A program made the position numbers and the translations under genes. Shown in pieces: positions 42,185 through 52,955 of a DNA stretch of 64,000 bases; within the stretch, counting starts at the first letter, position 1, and each line of letters starts with the position of its first letter. The notes under the pieces are model-generated. The model was not told the DNA's origin. It worked only from the letters and a program-made list of their open reading frames with translations, and ran no database searches. This DNA is from Cellvibrio sp. KY-GH-1 (GTDB lineage: Bacteria > Pseudomonadota > Gammaproteobacteria > Pseudomonadales > Cellvibrionaceae). The DNA is taken from assembly GCF_008806975.1 (NCBI RefSeq), contig NZ_CP031728.1, positions 2,046,001 to 2,110,000 on the forward strand. The letters run 5' to 3'.

Positions 42185-44389
42185 ATGAAAATCCCTGGTT
42201 ATACCATTATCAAAAAAATTAATGCCGGCGGCATGGCAACGGTATTTCTTGCAACGCAACACAGTGTTGGTCGCACTGTGGCATTAAAAATTATGAAGCC
42301 TTCGCTGGATAAAGACCCTGAATTTCACCAGCGCTTCCAGCGCGAAGCCAATATTATCGGTCAGCTGTCCCACCCCAACATAATTCCGATTTATGACATT
42401 GGCCGCCATGAAGGTTTTAACTACATCTCCATGGAGTTTTTGCCCAGAGGTGCACTGGACGAGAAAATCAAACAAGGAATAGCGCCAGAACAAGCTCTCA
42501 AAATTGCGACAGGAATTGCCGCCGCACTCGAACAAGCTCACAGCAAGGGTTATGTACATCGCGATATTAAGCCGGAAAATATATTATTTCGCGAAGATGA
42601 TTCACCGGTACTCACCGATTTTGGTATTGCACGGACTATTAAATCCAAAGCGAACATGACACAAGTAGGCACTGTAATAGGAACGCCTTACTACATGAGC
42701 CCAGAACAGGCCAAAGGCGAACCCAGCGATGGAAGATCCGATTTATACAGCCTGGGCGTTGTACTCTATGAAATGCTCACCGGAGAAAAACTTTTTAATG
42801 CAGATAGCTCCCTCGCAATTAGCGTGAAGCACATTCATGAGCAACCGCCAGCATTGCCATCGGAACTATCTGGCCTGCAATCACTGTTGGATAAATTACT
42901 CGCCAAAACACCGGAACTGCGTTTTCAATCTGCACGTGAACTTATCGAAGAATTAAAGATACTTTTAGAACAACCGCATTTCGCCAACAGCACGGGCAAA
43001 CTTCAAGTACACACCCTGTTTGGAAAACTGGGTAATTTACTAATTCAGGATGCAAAATATATTCGCAATAAGTCCTTACAACTTTTTGGACGAAATACCG
43101 AGCACAACTCGTTACCATCACATACGATAGAAATTGCTGCAGCATCAGCAGACAACATTAATCACACCCAAATGGCAACACGTATAACTCCAACAGTTGC
43201 CCCTTTGAAAAGCGCTACGACTCAAAACAACAAAGGCATTTATGGTCGATCCGGTATTTATGTTGCAGCAATTACGGCCCTCTTTTTTTTCGGATGGCAG
43301 TTGGTAAACGGGAATGAAAAGCCCTCCGCCAAAGAGCAATGGGCCAGCATCACCGGGGAAACCAAAACCGCTACTACAGCAACATTAATTCCACTAACCG
43401 TTAACCCCATCCCCAAAGAAGCACAGGTACGAATTCTCAACATTCGCGACAAATACACACCGGGGCTGGAGCTGCCCCCAGGAACCTACCAATTAGAAAT
43501 AAGTTATCCGGGGTATGCCACCAAGAAAAAATGGATTCGATTGGATGAGCGCAATGCAGTTGTTGATATTGCACTACAAAAACCCAATCAACAGCGAACC
43601 AATAGTAAGTTGCCGTTACCCGAGCTGGTATTAATAAAAGCGGGTGACTATTTGAAGGGCAACCCTAACACTCAAAGTGTAAAGCCAACCAATATTGAAA
43701 AAGATTTTTATATTGGCCGCTACGAAATCACCTTTAATGAGTATGATTTTTTCGCAATAGAAACCAATCGTGCACTACCAGATGACAATGGCTGGGGGCG
43801 CGGCGAACGCCCGGTTATTAACATTAGTTGGGATGACGCCATTGCTTACATCAACTGGCTTAACAAAACGACAGGAAAAGAGTATCGCCTGCCAACGTCA
43901 GCTGAATGGGAATACGCTGCACGTGGCAACACGACCAGCAGTTACTGGTGGGGCAATAACCCTGAAGACGCGCATGAGCGCGCAAACTGCCGCTTTGGCT
44001 GCAAAACTTGGTGGAACAGTGTTTTTGATAATAAAACCCAAGTGGTCGGTGCGTTTCCACCTAATGATTTTGGTGTGCATGACACAGCGGGCAATGTTGC
44101 AGAATGGACAAGTGATTGCGCCGATAAAATAGTTGCAGCTCAAGAACAAACTGCCTGCCTTAAACGCCAAGCACACGGTGGTGCTTTTACGAGTAAAGTA
44201 GAGAATATTGCAGCCTATTCACAGATCGCTGTCACAGCAACCAAAGCACGCAAAAATCTCGGTTTTCGGCTAGTGCAAGAAATCCCTCAGGCTCGAGTTA
44301 TCGACGAGCAGCCGGACACTGGTGGCCAACCGCGCCGCCGCAATATTTTCCGTGAGCTTAGAGATAGTATTTTTAATCGGGATAATTAG
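42185..44389 (+). CDS. Transmembrane Ser/Thr protein kinase fused to a formylglycine-generating-enzyme-like domain
   Basis: Residues 1-262 form a Hanks-type kinase: glycine loop INAGGMATVF, K35, HRDIKPEN (catalytic D127), DFG at 145-147, and GTPYYMSPEQ. A membrane helix lies near 356-373, then a PEGA-like domain (403-465) and an FGE-sulfatase/SUMF1-like domain (480-715) with EYRLPTSAEWEYAARG and a late AGNVAEWTSDC. The kinase is cytoplasmic and the FGE-like domain extracytoplasmic. FGE-like domains of such kinases rarely keep the copper cysteines of true formylglycine enzymes; they may act as sensors. The plan resembles PpkA, but no type VI secretion genes lie nearby. A -10-like TACAAT is at 42125-42130. 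Confidence 0.9.
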   Translation: MKIPGYTIIKKINAGGMATVFLATQHSVGRTVALKIMKPSLDKDPEFHQRFQREANIIGQLSHPNIIPIYDIGRHEGFNYISMEFLPRGALDEKIKQGIAPEQALKIATGIAAALEQAHSKGYVHRDIKPENILFREDDSPVLTDFGIARTIKSKANMTQVGTVIGTPYYMSPEQAKGEPSDGRSDLYSLGVVLYEMLTGEKLFNADSSLAISVKHIHEQPPALPSELSGLQSLLDKLLAKTPELRFQSARELIEELKILLEQPHFANSTGKLQVHTLFGKLGNLLIQDAKYIRNKSLQLFGRNTEHNSLPSHTIEIAAASADNINHTQMATRITPTVAPLKSATTQNNKGIYGRSGIYVAAITALFFFGWQLVNGNEKPSAKEQWASITGETKTATTATLIPLTVNPIPKEAQVRILNIRDKYTPGLELPPGTYQLEISYPGYATKKKWIRLDERNAVVDIALQKPNQQRTNSKLPLPELVLIKAGDYLKGNPNTQSVKPTNIEKDFYIGRYEITFNEYDFFAIETNRALPDDNGWGRGERPVINISWDDAIAYINWLNKTTGKEYRLPTSAEWEYAARGNTTSSYWWGNNPEDAHERANCRFGCKTWWNSVFDNKTQVVGAFPPNDFGVHDTAGNVAEWTSDCADKIVAAQEQTACLKRQAHGGAFTSKVENIAAYSQIAVTATKARKNLGFRLVQEIPQARVIDEQPDTGGQPRRRNIFRELRDSIFNRDN

Positions 44390-44407
44390 GTGATATAAAG
44401 CCGATAC

Positions 44408-44439
44408 AAAAAACCGCTGATTCGCACCAGCGGTTTTTT
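44408..44439. terminator. Bidirectional intrinsic terminator
   Basis: AAAAAACCGCTG and CAGCGGTTTTTT form a 12-pair stem with an 8-base loop between the convergent kinase and accA genes, with T-runs on both strands. Confidence 0.88.
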
Positions 44440-44463
44440 TATCTTCCCGATACGACGACAGGG

Positions 44464-45411
44464 TTAGTTGCCGTAACTCATCAAGCGTTGATAACGGCGT
44501 TCAAGCAGTGCATCAACAGGCTCTTTGCTCAAGCGGTCAACCTGTGCAACCAAACGTTCTTGTAACTTACGAGCCATCTCTTCTACATTGCGGTGGGCAC
44601 CACCCAGCGGTTCGGGAATAGTTTCATCAACAATCCCGAGGTCCTGCAATACTTTGGAGGTAACACCCATTGCCTGAGCAGCATCGGGCGCCTTGGCAAC
44701 GGTCTTCCAAATAATATTGGCGCAACCTTCCGGTGAAATTACAAAGTAGGTTGAGTATTGCAGCATGTTCAGTTGGTCGCCCACGCCAATTGCTAGAGCT
44801 CCCCCAGAAGAACCTTCACCGATTACAGTACAAACGATCGGCGTGCGCAGGCGAGACATAACCGCCAGATTTTGGGCAATAGACTCAGAAATACCACGCT
44901 CTTCAGAATCAATCCCCGGGTAAGCTCCGGGGGTATCGATCAAGGTCAATACAGGTAATTTGAAGCGCTCAGCCATTTCCATCAAACGCAGGGCTTTGCG
45001 ATAACCTTCCGGGCGCGGCATACCGAAGTTGCGCATTACTTTCTCATGGACAGTACGACCTTTCTCTTCACCGATAACCATCACTGGCTTGCCATCCAAA
45101 CGGGCAACACCACCAATAATGGCTTTGTCATCACCAAAATGACGATCGCCATGGAGCTCATCAAAATCCGTAAAAACACGCGAGATATAATCGGAGGCGT
45201 AAGGACGCAACGGGTGACGCGCTACCTTTACGATGTCCCACGCTGTAAGCTTGGAATAGATGTTCTCTGTTAATTTGGTACTTTTTTCACGTAGTTTGGC
45301 AACTTCATCAGCAATGTTAATGTCAGAACTGTGGCCAACCAGTTGCAACTCTTCAATCTTGCCTTCGAGTTCGGCGATGGGCTGTTCAAAATCCAGATAA
45401 TTCAGATTCAT
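44464..45411 (-). CDS. accA: Acetyl-CoA carboxylase carboxyltransferase, alpha subunit
   Basis: [22 protein letters not shown] is the typical N-terminus; the crotonase-fold core contains [14 protein letters not shown] linker helices, [13 protein letters not shown] and [11 protein letters not shown] and [15 protein letters not shown]. With AccD it transfers carboxyl from biotin to acetyl-CoA to make malonyl-CoA. Length 315 is normal. It follows a CBS-domain gene rather than dnaE directly, with 258 bases between, so it probably has its own promoter. Confidence 0.97.
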   Translation of the reverse strand: MNLNYLDFEQPIAELEGKIEELQLVGHSSDINIADEVAKLREKSTKLTENIYSKLTAWDIVKVARHPLRPYASDYISRVFTDFDELHGDRHFGDDKAIIGGVARLDGKPVMVIGEEKGRTVHEKVMRNFGMPRPEGYRKALRLMEMAERFKLPVLTLIDTPGAYPGIDSEERGISESIAQNLAVMSRLRTPIVCTVIGEGSSGGALAIGVGDQLNMLQYSTYFVISPEGCANIIWKTVAKAPDAAQAMGVTSKVLQDLGIVDETIPEPLGGAHRNVEEMARKLQERLVAQVDRLSKEPVDALLERRYQRLMSYGN

Positions 45412-45669
45412 AGCAAGCTCTTAATCCTGGTAGCAGGCTACCTTTTGACTTAATAGGGTTAGTGCACAACCATCAATTGGCGACAATTTAACCACGCAAT
45501 TGAGGGGCATATTTGGGTCGCTACCTTACGCGAAAAGGGTCACTTAGTCGATCTTTTCACATGAATTTAAAGGGCGAAAAGGCACGGAATGGCAGGAAAT
45601 ATCGCATTGCCACGGAAGAGGATCCGGCGCGGGAGAATCCCGGCGCCAGAGGTATATGCAGGCCGAAAA
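45412..45669 (-). promoter_or_regulatory. Region between the CBS gene and accA, with a hairpin
   Basis: No gene is present. GGCGC-GGGA pairs with TCCC-G-GCGCC (45626-45647, one bulged base, three-base loop), just past the CBS gene. It lacks a T-run on the minus strand, so termination is doubtful. The rest must contain the accA promoter; I could not fix a -35/-10 pair. Confidence 0.35.
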
Positions 45670-46122
45670 CTATAAAAATTGTTTACTGACAGTAAAAATG
45701 GGGGCGTCTCTGCGCAAAGAAAAATAGCTTCCCGTATTTTCTTTGAGCGCCTGCAGAATATGGCGGCGATTAATCAGCCCCACCAACCTGCCCTGATCAA
45801 TTACCGGGTAGTTCTTGGGCTTGTTGTCCAGCATAGTTTCAGCGATTTCCAGTATGCTGGTGTCTGGCGTAACACTAAGAACATCGCGCCGCATAATATC
45901 CGTCACTAAAGCAGAGTCTTCCGCGTAAAAGGCGCTGTTGAGCATCTCTTTGATGCAATCTTGCTCAGACACAAAACCAATTACCATCATTTGCTCATCA
46001 ACGACCGGAGCCCCCGTGACATTCCACTTGAGTAAATGCTCAACAACTTCACGCACACTTGCGTTTGATGTGATCGCTTGGAGACTGGACTGCATGTAAT
46101 CGCGCACAAGAATTGATGACAT
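45670..46122 (-). CDS. Two-CBS-domain protein
   Basis: Start at 46122 (MSSILVRDYM) follows GGAGGG by 9 bases. CBS1 (VRDYMQSSLQAITSNASVREVVEHLLKWNVTGAPVVD) and CBS2 (VTDIMRRDVLSVTPDTSILEIAETM) form one Bateman module, which in other proteins binds adenine nucleotides. No fused catalytic domain is present, so it is a stand-alone regulator whose partner is unknown. It is inserted between dnaE and accA, which are often adjacent in gammaproteobacteria. Confidence 0.88.
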   Translation of the reverse strand: MSSILVRDYMQSSLQAITSNASVREVVEHLLKWNVTGAPVVDEQMMVIGFVSEQDCIKEMLNSAFYAEDSALVTDIMRRDVLSVTPDTSILEIAETMLDNKPKNYPVIDQGRLVGLINRRHILQALKENTGSYFSLRRDAPIFTVSKQFL

Positions 46123-46284
46123 ATAAATGCCCTCCATACTACTGATTTCTTATTGGCTTACTTACTGAGTCTAGACCGCTCTAATTGTTATGACACTGAA
46201 GTCAGTAGAATTGTGTATCGCGTGTTATATTAATTTTTTATATACACTTTTACGATTAGTTTTCTAAACGCTAAGATCAGACGA

Positions 46285-49200
46285 CTAATAGATCAAACGT
46301 ACGCGAGTATTTCCATAAGCATCGCGCAAACGCTGCAGCAACTCGTCTTCAGGGCGAACATTCCACTGAGGAGCCAAACGCAATTGCGCGCGCGCGTCAC
46401 TGCGCAAATAATCGATTACCAACCCACAACGTGCATCTTGTTGGGGTGATTGACGATAAGGCTCAAGTATTTCCGCAAATTCACGCGCAAAGCCGGAGGG
46501 CAATACTCCAGACTCAAGCTCTAGCAATAATTCACGCACTTTTTCCTGGCGCACATCGGCGAGCAAGCGCACATTCTCGGCACTCATTTTTAACATGCCG
46601 CTAAAGTCATCGTAACGAACCTGCCCACTGACAATGAACAAACCATCCTTCTGCAATAAATCGCGCGAATTATTAAACGTTTCCGCAAAAACTGTAACGT
46701 CCATTCGTCCGGTACGATCATCAAGCGTCAATATGGCCATGTTGTCGCCGCGCCTGGTTTTTACTACACGTTGCGAAATGATTAATCCAGCTATGGTTTG
46801 ATTGCCTTTTTCCGGTTTTAAATTGGCGATTCGCGAGCTTACCAAATGTTCCAGTTCACTTTCATACTCGTCAATTGGATGCCCGGTTAAATATAAACCC
46901 AAGGTTTCCTTTTCTGCATTCAACCGCTCTTTCATAGTCCAGGAGCGCGAGCGACGGAAGTCGGCATATACATCTTTGGTGGATTGTTCCTCCGCAATTA
47001 CAGCACCGAATAAATCCATCATTCCCGCATTAGAATTTGCAGCTGCTTGCTCCGCCGTTTTTACAGCTTCACCCATAGAGGCGAACATCACCGCGCGATC
47101 ATGATCAATTAAATGATCATGTGCGTTATAGGTGGGGCCCAAACGATCTGCCGCACCTGAGCGAATAATCGCTTCTAACGCGCGCTTGTTTACTTTACGT
47201 GGATCTACACGGGCGCAGAAATCAAATAAATCTGTAAATGGCCCACCTTCATTACGCGCGGCAATAATAGATTCAACCGGGCCTTCGCCTAAACCTTTAA
47301 TCGCACCAAGGCCATAAATAATTCGACCATCGTCATCCACCGTAAAATGAAACTCGCCGGAATTCACGTCCGGCGGCAACAATTTCAATTTCATAGTGCG
47401 ACATTCTTCGATAAAGGTAACTACCTTATCGGTTTTATCCATATCGGATGACATGGTCGCCGCCATAAAATGCGCTGGGTAATGCGCTTTTAACCAAGCG
47501 GTTTGATAAGAAACAATCGCGTAAGCGGCAGAGTGAGATTTGTTAAAACCATAACCCGCAAATTTTTCCACCAGGTCGAAAATTTTTATCGCCAATTCAG
47601 GATCAACACCCTGCCCTTTAGCACCCTCTTCAAACACCGAGCGTTGCTTGGCCATCTCCTCCGGTTTTTTCTTACCCATCGCACGGCGCAGCATATCTGC
47701 ACCACCGAGCGTATAACCGGCAAGCACCTGCGCAATTTGCATTACCTGTTCCTGATAAACAATTACACCATAGGTTGGCTCCAGTACCGGCTTTAAGGTG
47801 TGATGCTGGAATTTTGCGTCGGGATAAGCAACTTGCGCGCGACCGTGTTTACGATTGATAAAGTCATCCACCATGCCCGATTCCAACGGCCCCGGACGGA
47901 ACAACGCAACCAGTGCGATCAGATCTTCAATGTTATCTGGCTGTAAGCGCTTAATCAGGTCTTTCATCCCGCGGGATTCCAACTGGAATACCGCGGTAGT
48001 TTCTGCGCGTTTTAGCAGGCCAAATGTTTTCGCATCATCAAGAGGAATGGCACTGATATCGAGTGGTGACTCACCTTTTTTCAGGCGCTGTTTATCAATC
48101 ATGATACGCGCCCAATCGATAATGGTGAGCGTACGCAGGCCGAGGAAGTCGAACTTCACCAAGCCTGCTTCTTCTACATCCCCTTTATCAAATTGAGTAA
48201 CCAGGCCGCTACCAGTTTCGTCGCAAAATAGTGGAGCAAAATCAGTTAACTTGGTAGGGGCGATAACTACACCGCCGGCATGCTTGCCGACGTTGCGCGT
48301 AAGCCCTTCCAATTGCACAGCCATTTCCCAAATTTCACCGGCATCACCATCAATCGCAATAAATTCTTTTAACTGCGGCTCTTCTTCTAACGCCTGCGCT
48401 AGTGTCATACCCGGCGTGGGCGGAATCATTTTGGATAGCTTATCGGCAAGCCCGTAGGATTTCCCTTGCACGCGCGCGACGTCGCGCACTACCGCTTTTG
48501 CGGCCATGGTACCAAAGGTAATAATCTGGCTTACCGCATCGCGCCCATAGTTATCCGCCACATAGGAAATAACTTTATCGCGGTTATCCATGCAGAAATC
48601 GATATCAAAGTCGGGCATGGATACCCGTTCCGGGTTCAGGAAACGTTCGAACAGGAGATCATATTGCAGCGGATCCAAATCGGTAATTTTTAACGAGTAG
48701 GCCACCAGTGAACCTGCGCCCGAACCCCGCCCAGGCCCTACCGGGATATCGTGATCCTTGGCCCACTGAATAAAATCCATTACGATCAGGAAATACCCTG
48801 GGAAACCCATTTGGATAATAATATCTAATTCAAAAGTAATCCGGTCTTCGTAAATTTTACGACGCTCTGCATAATTGGCAGCGGATCTATCCAGAATCCG
48901 CTCCAGGCGCTCTTCCAATCCTTCATGCGAAATTTTGCGGAAAAATTCTGCTTCGGTTAAACCCTCCGGCACCGGATACTCGGGCAAAAAATATTTACCC
49001 ATTTGAATATTAATGGTGCAACGTTTTGCAATTTCGATGGTGTTCGCAATGGCCTCTGGAATATCGCTAAACAACTCCGCCATTTCTTCTGCAGAACGCA
49101 GATATTGCTGGTCACTGTAGCGACGCTCACGCCGTGGGTCGTCGAGTGTGCGCCCCTCACCGATACACACACGCGCCTCATGAACTTCAAATTCGCTGGC

Positions 49201-49818
49201 TTTTAAAAAGCGAACATCATTGGTTGCCACTACCGGACAATTCAATTCACTCGCTAAAGACACAGCCGCGTGCAAATGATTTTCGTCATTTTCACGACCA
49301 GTGCGCTGGAGCTCCAGATAATAACGATTTGGAAATTCCCGCATCCAACCCTGCAATAACTCCTGCGCTTGTGCATGGCGACCTCCTAGCAACGCCATAC
49401 CCACATCTCCATACTTACCACCGGATAAGGCAATAACGCCTTCACTATATTCACTAATCCACTCACGTTGAATATAGGCAACACCCTGTTGCTGGCCCTG
49501 GCGCCAGGCACGGGAAATTAATTCGATAATATTTTTATAACCCTTGTCATTCATAGCCAATAGCGTTAACAGGGTTGGCTTGCCTTCCGCATCACTGCTG
49601 GCAACCCAAAAATCACTGCCCGCAATTGGCTTAACACCCGAACCTTGCGCCGCCTTATAAAACTTAATCAAGCCATAGAAGTTGGTTTGATCGGTGATAG
49701 CACAGGCAGGCATATTTAATTCTGCCACTCGTTTGATCAGCGATTTAATTCGCACCAGGCTATCGCTAAGTGAGAACTCGGTGTGCAAACGCAAATGAAC
49801 AAAATTGGCAGCGGGCAT
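46285..49818 (-). CDS. dnaE: DNA polymerase III alpha subunit
   Basis: 1177 residues. The PHP domain starts at [15 protein letters not shown], the polymerase catalytic aspartates lie in PDFDIDFC, and [40 protein letters not shown] belongs to the C-family palm/finger region. A C-terminal OB-fold and tau-binding tail follow. It is the replicative polymerase. It lies 50 bases downstream of rnhB, at the end of the lpx run. Confidence 0.98.
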   Translation of the reverse strand: MPAANFVHLRLHTEFSLSDSLVRIKSLIKRVAELNMPACAITDQTNFYGLIKFYKAAQGSGVKPIAGSDFWVASSDAEGKPTLLTLLAMNDKGYKNIIELISRAWRQGQQQGVAYIQREWISEYSEGVIALSGGKYGDVGMALLGGRHAQAQELLQGWMREFPNRYYLELQRTGRENDENHLHAAVSLASELNCPVVATNDVRFLKASEFEVHEARVCIGEGRTLDDPRRERRYSDQQYLRSAEEMAELFSDIPEAIANTIEIAKRCTINIQMGKYFLPEYPVPEGLTEAEFFRKISHEGLEERLERILDRSAANYAERRKIYEDRITFELDIIIQMGFPGYFLIVMDFIQWAKDHDIPVGPGRGSGAGSLVAYSLKITDLDPLQYDLLFERFLNPERVSMPDFDIDFCMDNRDKVISYVADNYGRDAVSQIITFGTMAAKAVVRDVARVQGKSYGLADKLSKMIPPTPGMTLAQALEEEPQLKEFIAIDGDAGEIWEMAVQLEGLTRNVGKHAGGVVIAPTKLTDFAPLFCDETGSGLVTQFDKGDVEEAGLVKFDFLGLRTLTIIDWARIMIDKQRLKKGESPLDISAIPLDDAKTFGLLKRAETTAVFQLESRGMKDLIKRLQPDNIEDLIALVALFRPGPLESGMVDDFINRKHGRAQVAYPDAKFQHHTLKPVLEPTYGVIVYQEQVMQIAQVLAGYTLGGADMLRRAMGKKKPEEMAKQRSVFEEGAKGQGVDPELAIKIFDLVEKFAGYGFNKSHSAAYAIVSYQTAWLKAHYPAHFMAATMSSDMDKTDKVVTFIEECRTMKLKLLPPDVNSGEFHFTVDDDGRIIYGLGAIKGLGEGPVESIIAARNEGGPFTDLFDFCARVDPRKVNKRALEAIIRSGAADRLGPTYNAHDHLIDHDRAVMFASMGEAVKTAEQAAANSNAGMMDLFGAVIAEEQSTKDVYADFRRSRSWTMKERLNAEKETLGLYLTGHPIDEYESELEHLVSSRIANLKPEKGNQTIAGLIISQRVVKTRRGDNMAILTLDDRTGRMDVTVFAETFNNSRDLLQKDGLFIVSGQVRYDDFSGMLKMSAENVRLLADVRQEKVRELLLELESGVLPSGFAREFAEILEPYRQSPQQDARCGLVIDYLRSDARAQLRLAPQWNVRPEDELLQRLRDAYGNTRVRLIY

Positions 49819-49868
49819 AGTGGTTTTGGCTTTCGGACAGGGAGAAATAAAAATTTAAGTCGTTACAG

Positions 49869-50474
49869 TTAAAAAAGCCGTAACTGTTCTAGCTTGGCTT
49901 TCACCGGCGCATACGATGTTCGATGAATAGGAGTAACACCCAATTTTTCCAATGCATCCATATGCACTTTGGTGGGATACCCCTTGTGATCAGCAAAACC
50001 ATAACCTGGATATTGCTTATCCAATAAAACCATTTCGCGATCACGCGTAACCTTCGCCAAGATTGAAGCTGCACTGATCGCTGCAACACGGCTATCACCT
50101 TTAACCACGGCCTCAGCCGGATAACTCCATTTAGGTAATTTATTGCCATCCACTAACACATGCTCTGGCTGGATATGCAATCCCCGAACAGCCCGGGTCA
50201 TCGCCAACAAACTAGCTTGCAAGATATTAATCTTGTCGATTTCTGCTACAGAAGCACGGGCAATACACCAACTTTTCGCTTTCTGTTGTATTTCATCAAA
50301 TAACAGCTCGCGCTTTTTTTCTGTGAGTTTTTTTGAATCATCCAATCCCGCGATAGGATTTTCAGGATCAAGAATAACGGCGGCGGCAACCACATCACCA
50401 GCGAGAGGACCACGCCCAACTTCATCGCAACCCGCCAGCAATGCGCCCGTATAAATACTAATAAAGGGCTCCAT
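49869..50474 (-). CDS. rnhB: Ribonuclease HII
   Basis: [23 protein letters not shown] contains the catalytic DE pair; [20 protein letters not shown] holds further active-site residues. It removes ribonucleotides from DNA and RNA primers. 201 residues is standard. Only 7 bases after lpxB, so part of the lpx-rnhB-dnaE operon. Confidence 0.97.
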   Translation of the reverse strand: MEPFISIYTGALLAGCDEVGRGPLAGDVVAAAVILDPENPIAGLDDSKKLTEKKRELLFDEIQQKAKSWCIARASVAEIDKINILQASLLAMTRAVRGLHIQPEHVLVDGNKLPKWSYPAEAVVKGDSRVAAISAASILAKVTRDREMVLLDKQYPGYGFADHKGYPTKVHMDALEKLGVTPIHRTSYAPVKAKLEQLRLF

Positions 50475-50481
50475 AATCGCC

Positions 50482-51648
50482 TCAGACTTTTGTAGTAATC
50501 AGTTTCACAATAGCATCAGCAGCACGTGCACTGGCATCACGCCTCAATTCGTTGTGCATAACAGCAAAAGTATCGCTAAGTTGCAGCGCCTCTTCCGGAT
50601 TTTCAAAATAATTCATTACTGCGTTACTGAGTGCCTCAGGCGTTGCTCTGTCCTGAATTAATTCAGGCACCAGCATTTTTTGAGCTAGTAAATTGGGCAA
50701 CGAAACCCAGGGAGTTTTTACTAGCCAGGATAAAATCTTATACGATAGCGGCGCCAATTTATAAGCAACTACCATCGGCTTTTTCAACAAGAGTGCTTCC
50801 AAAGTCACGGTACCAGACGCCAAGAGAACAACATCTGCTGCTGCGAGTGCCTCATGTGAATGTCCATGAATTAACTCAATTGGGAAATCAACGTAATCGT
50901 TTAATTCAATATGCAGCTGACGATAACGATCTGAATTTGCAGCGGGAATAATGAATTGCAAGCTTGGGTCTTGCTCGAGGCAATGCACGGCAGTGCGCAT
51001 AAACAATTCACCCATCCGCTCAACTTCTGATGCACGACTACCCGGTAATAGTGCAACTATGCGCCCTTCCTCGGGCAAACCTAATGCTTTGCGTGCAGCA
51101 ATTTTATCTACCGACAACGGAATTTCATCAGCAAGGTGGTGCCCTACAAATTCAACAGAAACTTGATGTTCCTGATAAAACTTTGCCTCAAACGGCAAGA
51201 GTGTGAGCATAAGGTCCACAGAGCGAGCGATTTTTAAAATACGCTTCTGTCGCCAAGCCCAAACTGAAGGGCTGACGTAGTGAGCGGTTTTAATACCTTT
51301 TTCTTTGAGTGTAGCTTCCAATGGAATCGTAAAGTCAGGTGAATCAATTCCGATAAAAACAGCAGGAGGGTTTGCGATAAAATGTTCACGCAAAAATTTG
51401 CGAATTCTCAGTAATTCAGGCAAACGCTTTAAAGGCTCAATAAGCCCCATCACCGCAAGACGATCTTGCGGAAAATAGGAATGAAAACCTTCCGCTAGCA
51501 TACGGGGGCCGCCGATTCCGGAAAACTCTGCATTTGGGAAGTGTTTGCGCAGCTCATGCATCAAGGCGGCGCCGAGAATATCCCCGGAGGCTTCTCCGAC
51601 AACAATACCTATGTGTATGTGATCAGACACAAGCCCTCCGGTTTTCAA
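50482..51648 (-). CDS. lpxB: Lipid-A-disaccharide synthase
   Basis: [23 protein letters not shown] is the GT19 N-terminal signature; [14 protein letters not shown] and LLPFEAKFY follow, with [13 protein letters not shown] as the sugar-nucleotide binding region. It joins lipid X and UDP-diacylglucosamine to the tetraacyl disaccharide precursor of lipid A. 388 residues is normal. It lies 27 bases downstream of lpxA. Confidence 0.97.
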   Translation of the reverse strand: MKTGGLVSDHIHIGIVVGEASGDILGAALMHELRKHFPNAEFSGIGGPRMLAEGFHSYFPQDRLAVMGLIEPLKRLPELLRIRKFLREHFIANPPAVFIGIDSPDFTIPLEATLKEKGIKTAHYVSPSVWAWRQKRILKIARSVDLMLTLLPFEAKFYQEHQVSVEFVGHHLADEIPLSVDKIAARKALGLPEEGRIVALLPGSRASEVERMGELFMRTAVHCLEQDPSLQFIIPAANSDRYRQLHIELNDYVDFPIELIHGHSHEALAAADVVLLASGTVTLEALLLKKPMVVAYKLAPLSYKILSWLVKTPWVSLPNLLAQKMLVPELIQDRATPEALSNAVMNYFENPEEALQLSDTFAVMHNELRRDASARAADAIVKLITTKV

Positions 51649-51675
51649 AAAATCTACAAAACGCTATTTTGTGTT

Positions 51676-52446
51676 CTAGCGAACGATTCCACGTTCAGAT
51701 GATCTCAGGGAATCAATTAACAGCTGCAGCGCTGCACACTCACTCACTTGTGCGTCTAGCTCTGCTAAAGCCTCATCAAGAGTAAGGCCGCGCCGGTAAA
51801 TGGTCTTATAGGCTTTGGTGAGAACAGCAATATCTTCTTTAGTAAAGCCTCGACGACGCAGCCCCTCTGTGTTGATGTTTTTCGCTTCGGCCGGACTACC
51901 ATTTACCATCACATAGGCAGGCACATCTTTGCCAATCGCAGTCCCCATACCGGAAAAACTATGCGCGCCAATTTTGCAAAATTGATGAACTAGCGTAAAA
52001 CCACTAAGAATCGCCCAATCCCCAATATGCACATGACCAGCTAAAGCCGCATTATTTACCAGAATACAGTGGTTACCGATCACACTGTCATGTCCAACAT
52101 GGACGTAAGCCATGAGCAGATTGTGATCGCCAATTGTAGTTTCATTTCGGTCTTGGACAGTCCCGCGATGAATAGTCACGCCTTCACGAATAGTATTGTG
52201 ATCCCCAATAACTAAACGCGTGGGCTCGCCTTTGTATTTTAAATCCGGAGTATCTTCACCAATTGATGAAAACTGATAAATTCGGTTCTGCTTGCCGATA
52301 CGTGTTGGCCCTTTAATCACTACATGGGAAGCAATCACACTACCTGCCCCGATTTCTACATCAGGGCCGATAATAGTCCATGGGCCTACCTCTACGTCGG
52401 CCGCAAGACGTGCATCCGGATGAATTATTGCAGATGGATGAATCAA
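51676..52446 (-). CDS. lpxA: UDP-N-acetylglucosamine acyltransferase
   Basis: A left-handed beta-helix of hexapeptide repeats: MIHPSAIIHPDARL, VEIGAGSVIASHVVIKG, MAYVHVGHDSVIGNHCILVNNAALAGHV with the catalytic histidine. It adds the first hydroxyacyl chain of lipid A to UDP-GlcNAc. 256 residues is normal. Downstream of fabZ by 44 bases. Confidence 0.97.
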   Translation of the reverse strand: MIHPSAIIHPDARLAADVEVGPWTIIGPDVEIGAGSVIASHVVIKGPTRIGKQNRIYQFSSIGEDTPDLKYKGEPTRLVIGDHNTIREGVTIHRGTVQDRNETTIGDHNLLMAYVHVGHDSVIGNHCILVNNAALAGHVHIGDWAILSGFTLVHQFCKIGAHSFSGMGTAIGKDVPAYVMVNGSPAEAKNINTEGLRRRGFTKEDIAVLTKAYKTIYRRGLTLDEALAELDAQVSECAALQLLIDSLRSSERGIVR

Positions 52447-52490
52447 AATATTTACTCACTCATGTTCAATCATTAAGGAAAACACCTTCC

Positions 52491-52928
52491 TTAAATACTG
52501 CGATCCGCACATAAAATAGTTGCCGATGCAGCGAGGACACCATCTACGCTGGCTTTGCATTCAAATTTCCAAATTCCACGCTTTTCGGAAACGACGCGTG
52601 ACTCCAGTTGCAAACGGTCGCCGGGAACAACCTGACGCTTGAAGCGAACATCATCCGCACCAGCAAATAAATAAATAGAACCGTCCTGTGGCTTTTTATT
52701 CATGGTTTTAAAACCCAGAATTCCAGAAGCCTGTGCCATGGCCTCAATAATCATTACGCCGGGAAATACAGGGAAGTGGGGAAAATGACCGTTAAAGACA
52801 GCCTCATTGATGGTGATATTTTTGTAAGCGACTATAGATTCGCCCTCTACCAACTCAACAACTCTATCCACCAGTAGAAACGGATAGCGGTGAGGAAGGT
52901 ATTCGCGAATTTCATTAACATCCATCAT
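52491..52928 (-). CDS. fabZ: 3-hydroxyacyl-ACP dehydratase FabZ
   Basis: [22 protein letters not shown] and [25 protein letters not shown] contain the hot-dog catalytic His and Glu. It dehydrates hydroxyacyl-ACP in fatty-acid elongation and competes with LpxA for the hydroxyacyl pool, which explains its place between lpxD and lpxA. Confidence 0.97.
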   Translation of the reverse strand: MMDVNEIREYLPHRYPFLLVDRVVELVEGESIVAYKNITINEAVFNGHFPHFPVFPGVMIIEAMAQASGILGFKTMNKKPQDGSIYLFAGADDVRFKRQVVPGDRLQLESRVVSEKRGIWKFECKASVDGVLAASATILCADRSI

Positions 52929-52955
52929 GGTCTATGACCCCAAGCAAAATAAAAA

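Noticed and set aside
42185..44389. Type VI secretion locus suggested by the PpkA-like kinase
   Set aside because: No tss, vgrG, hcp, fha or pppA homologue lies on either side.
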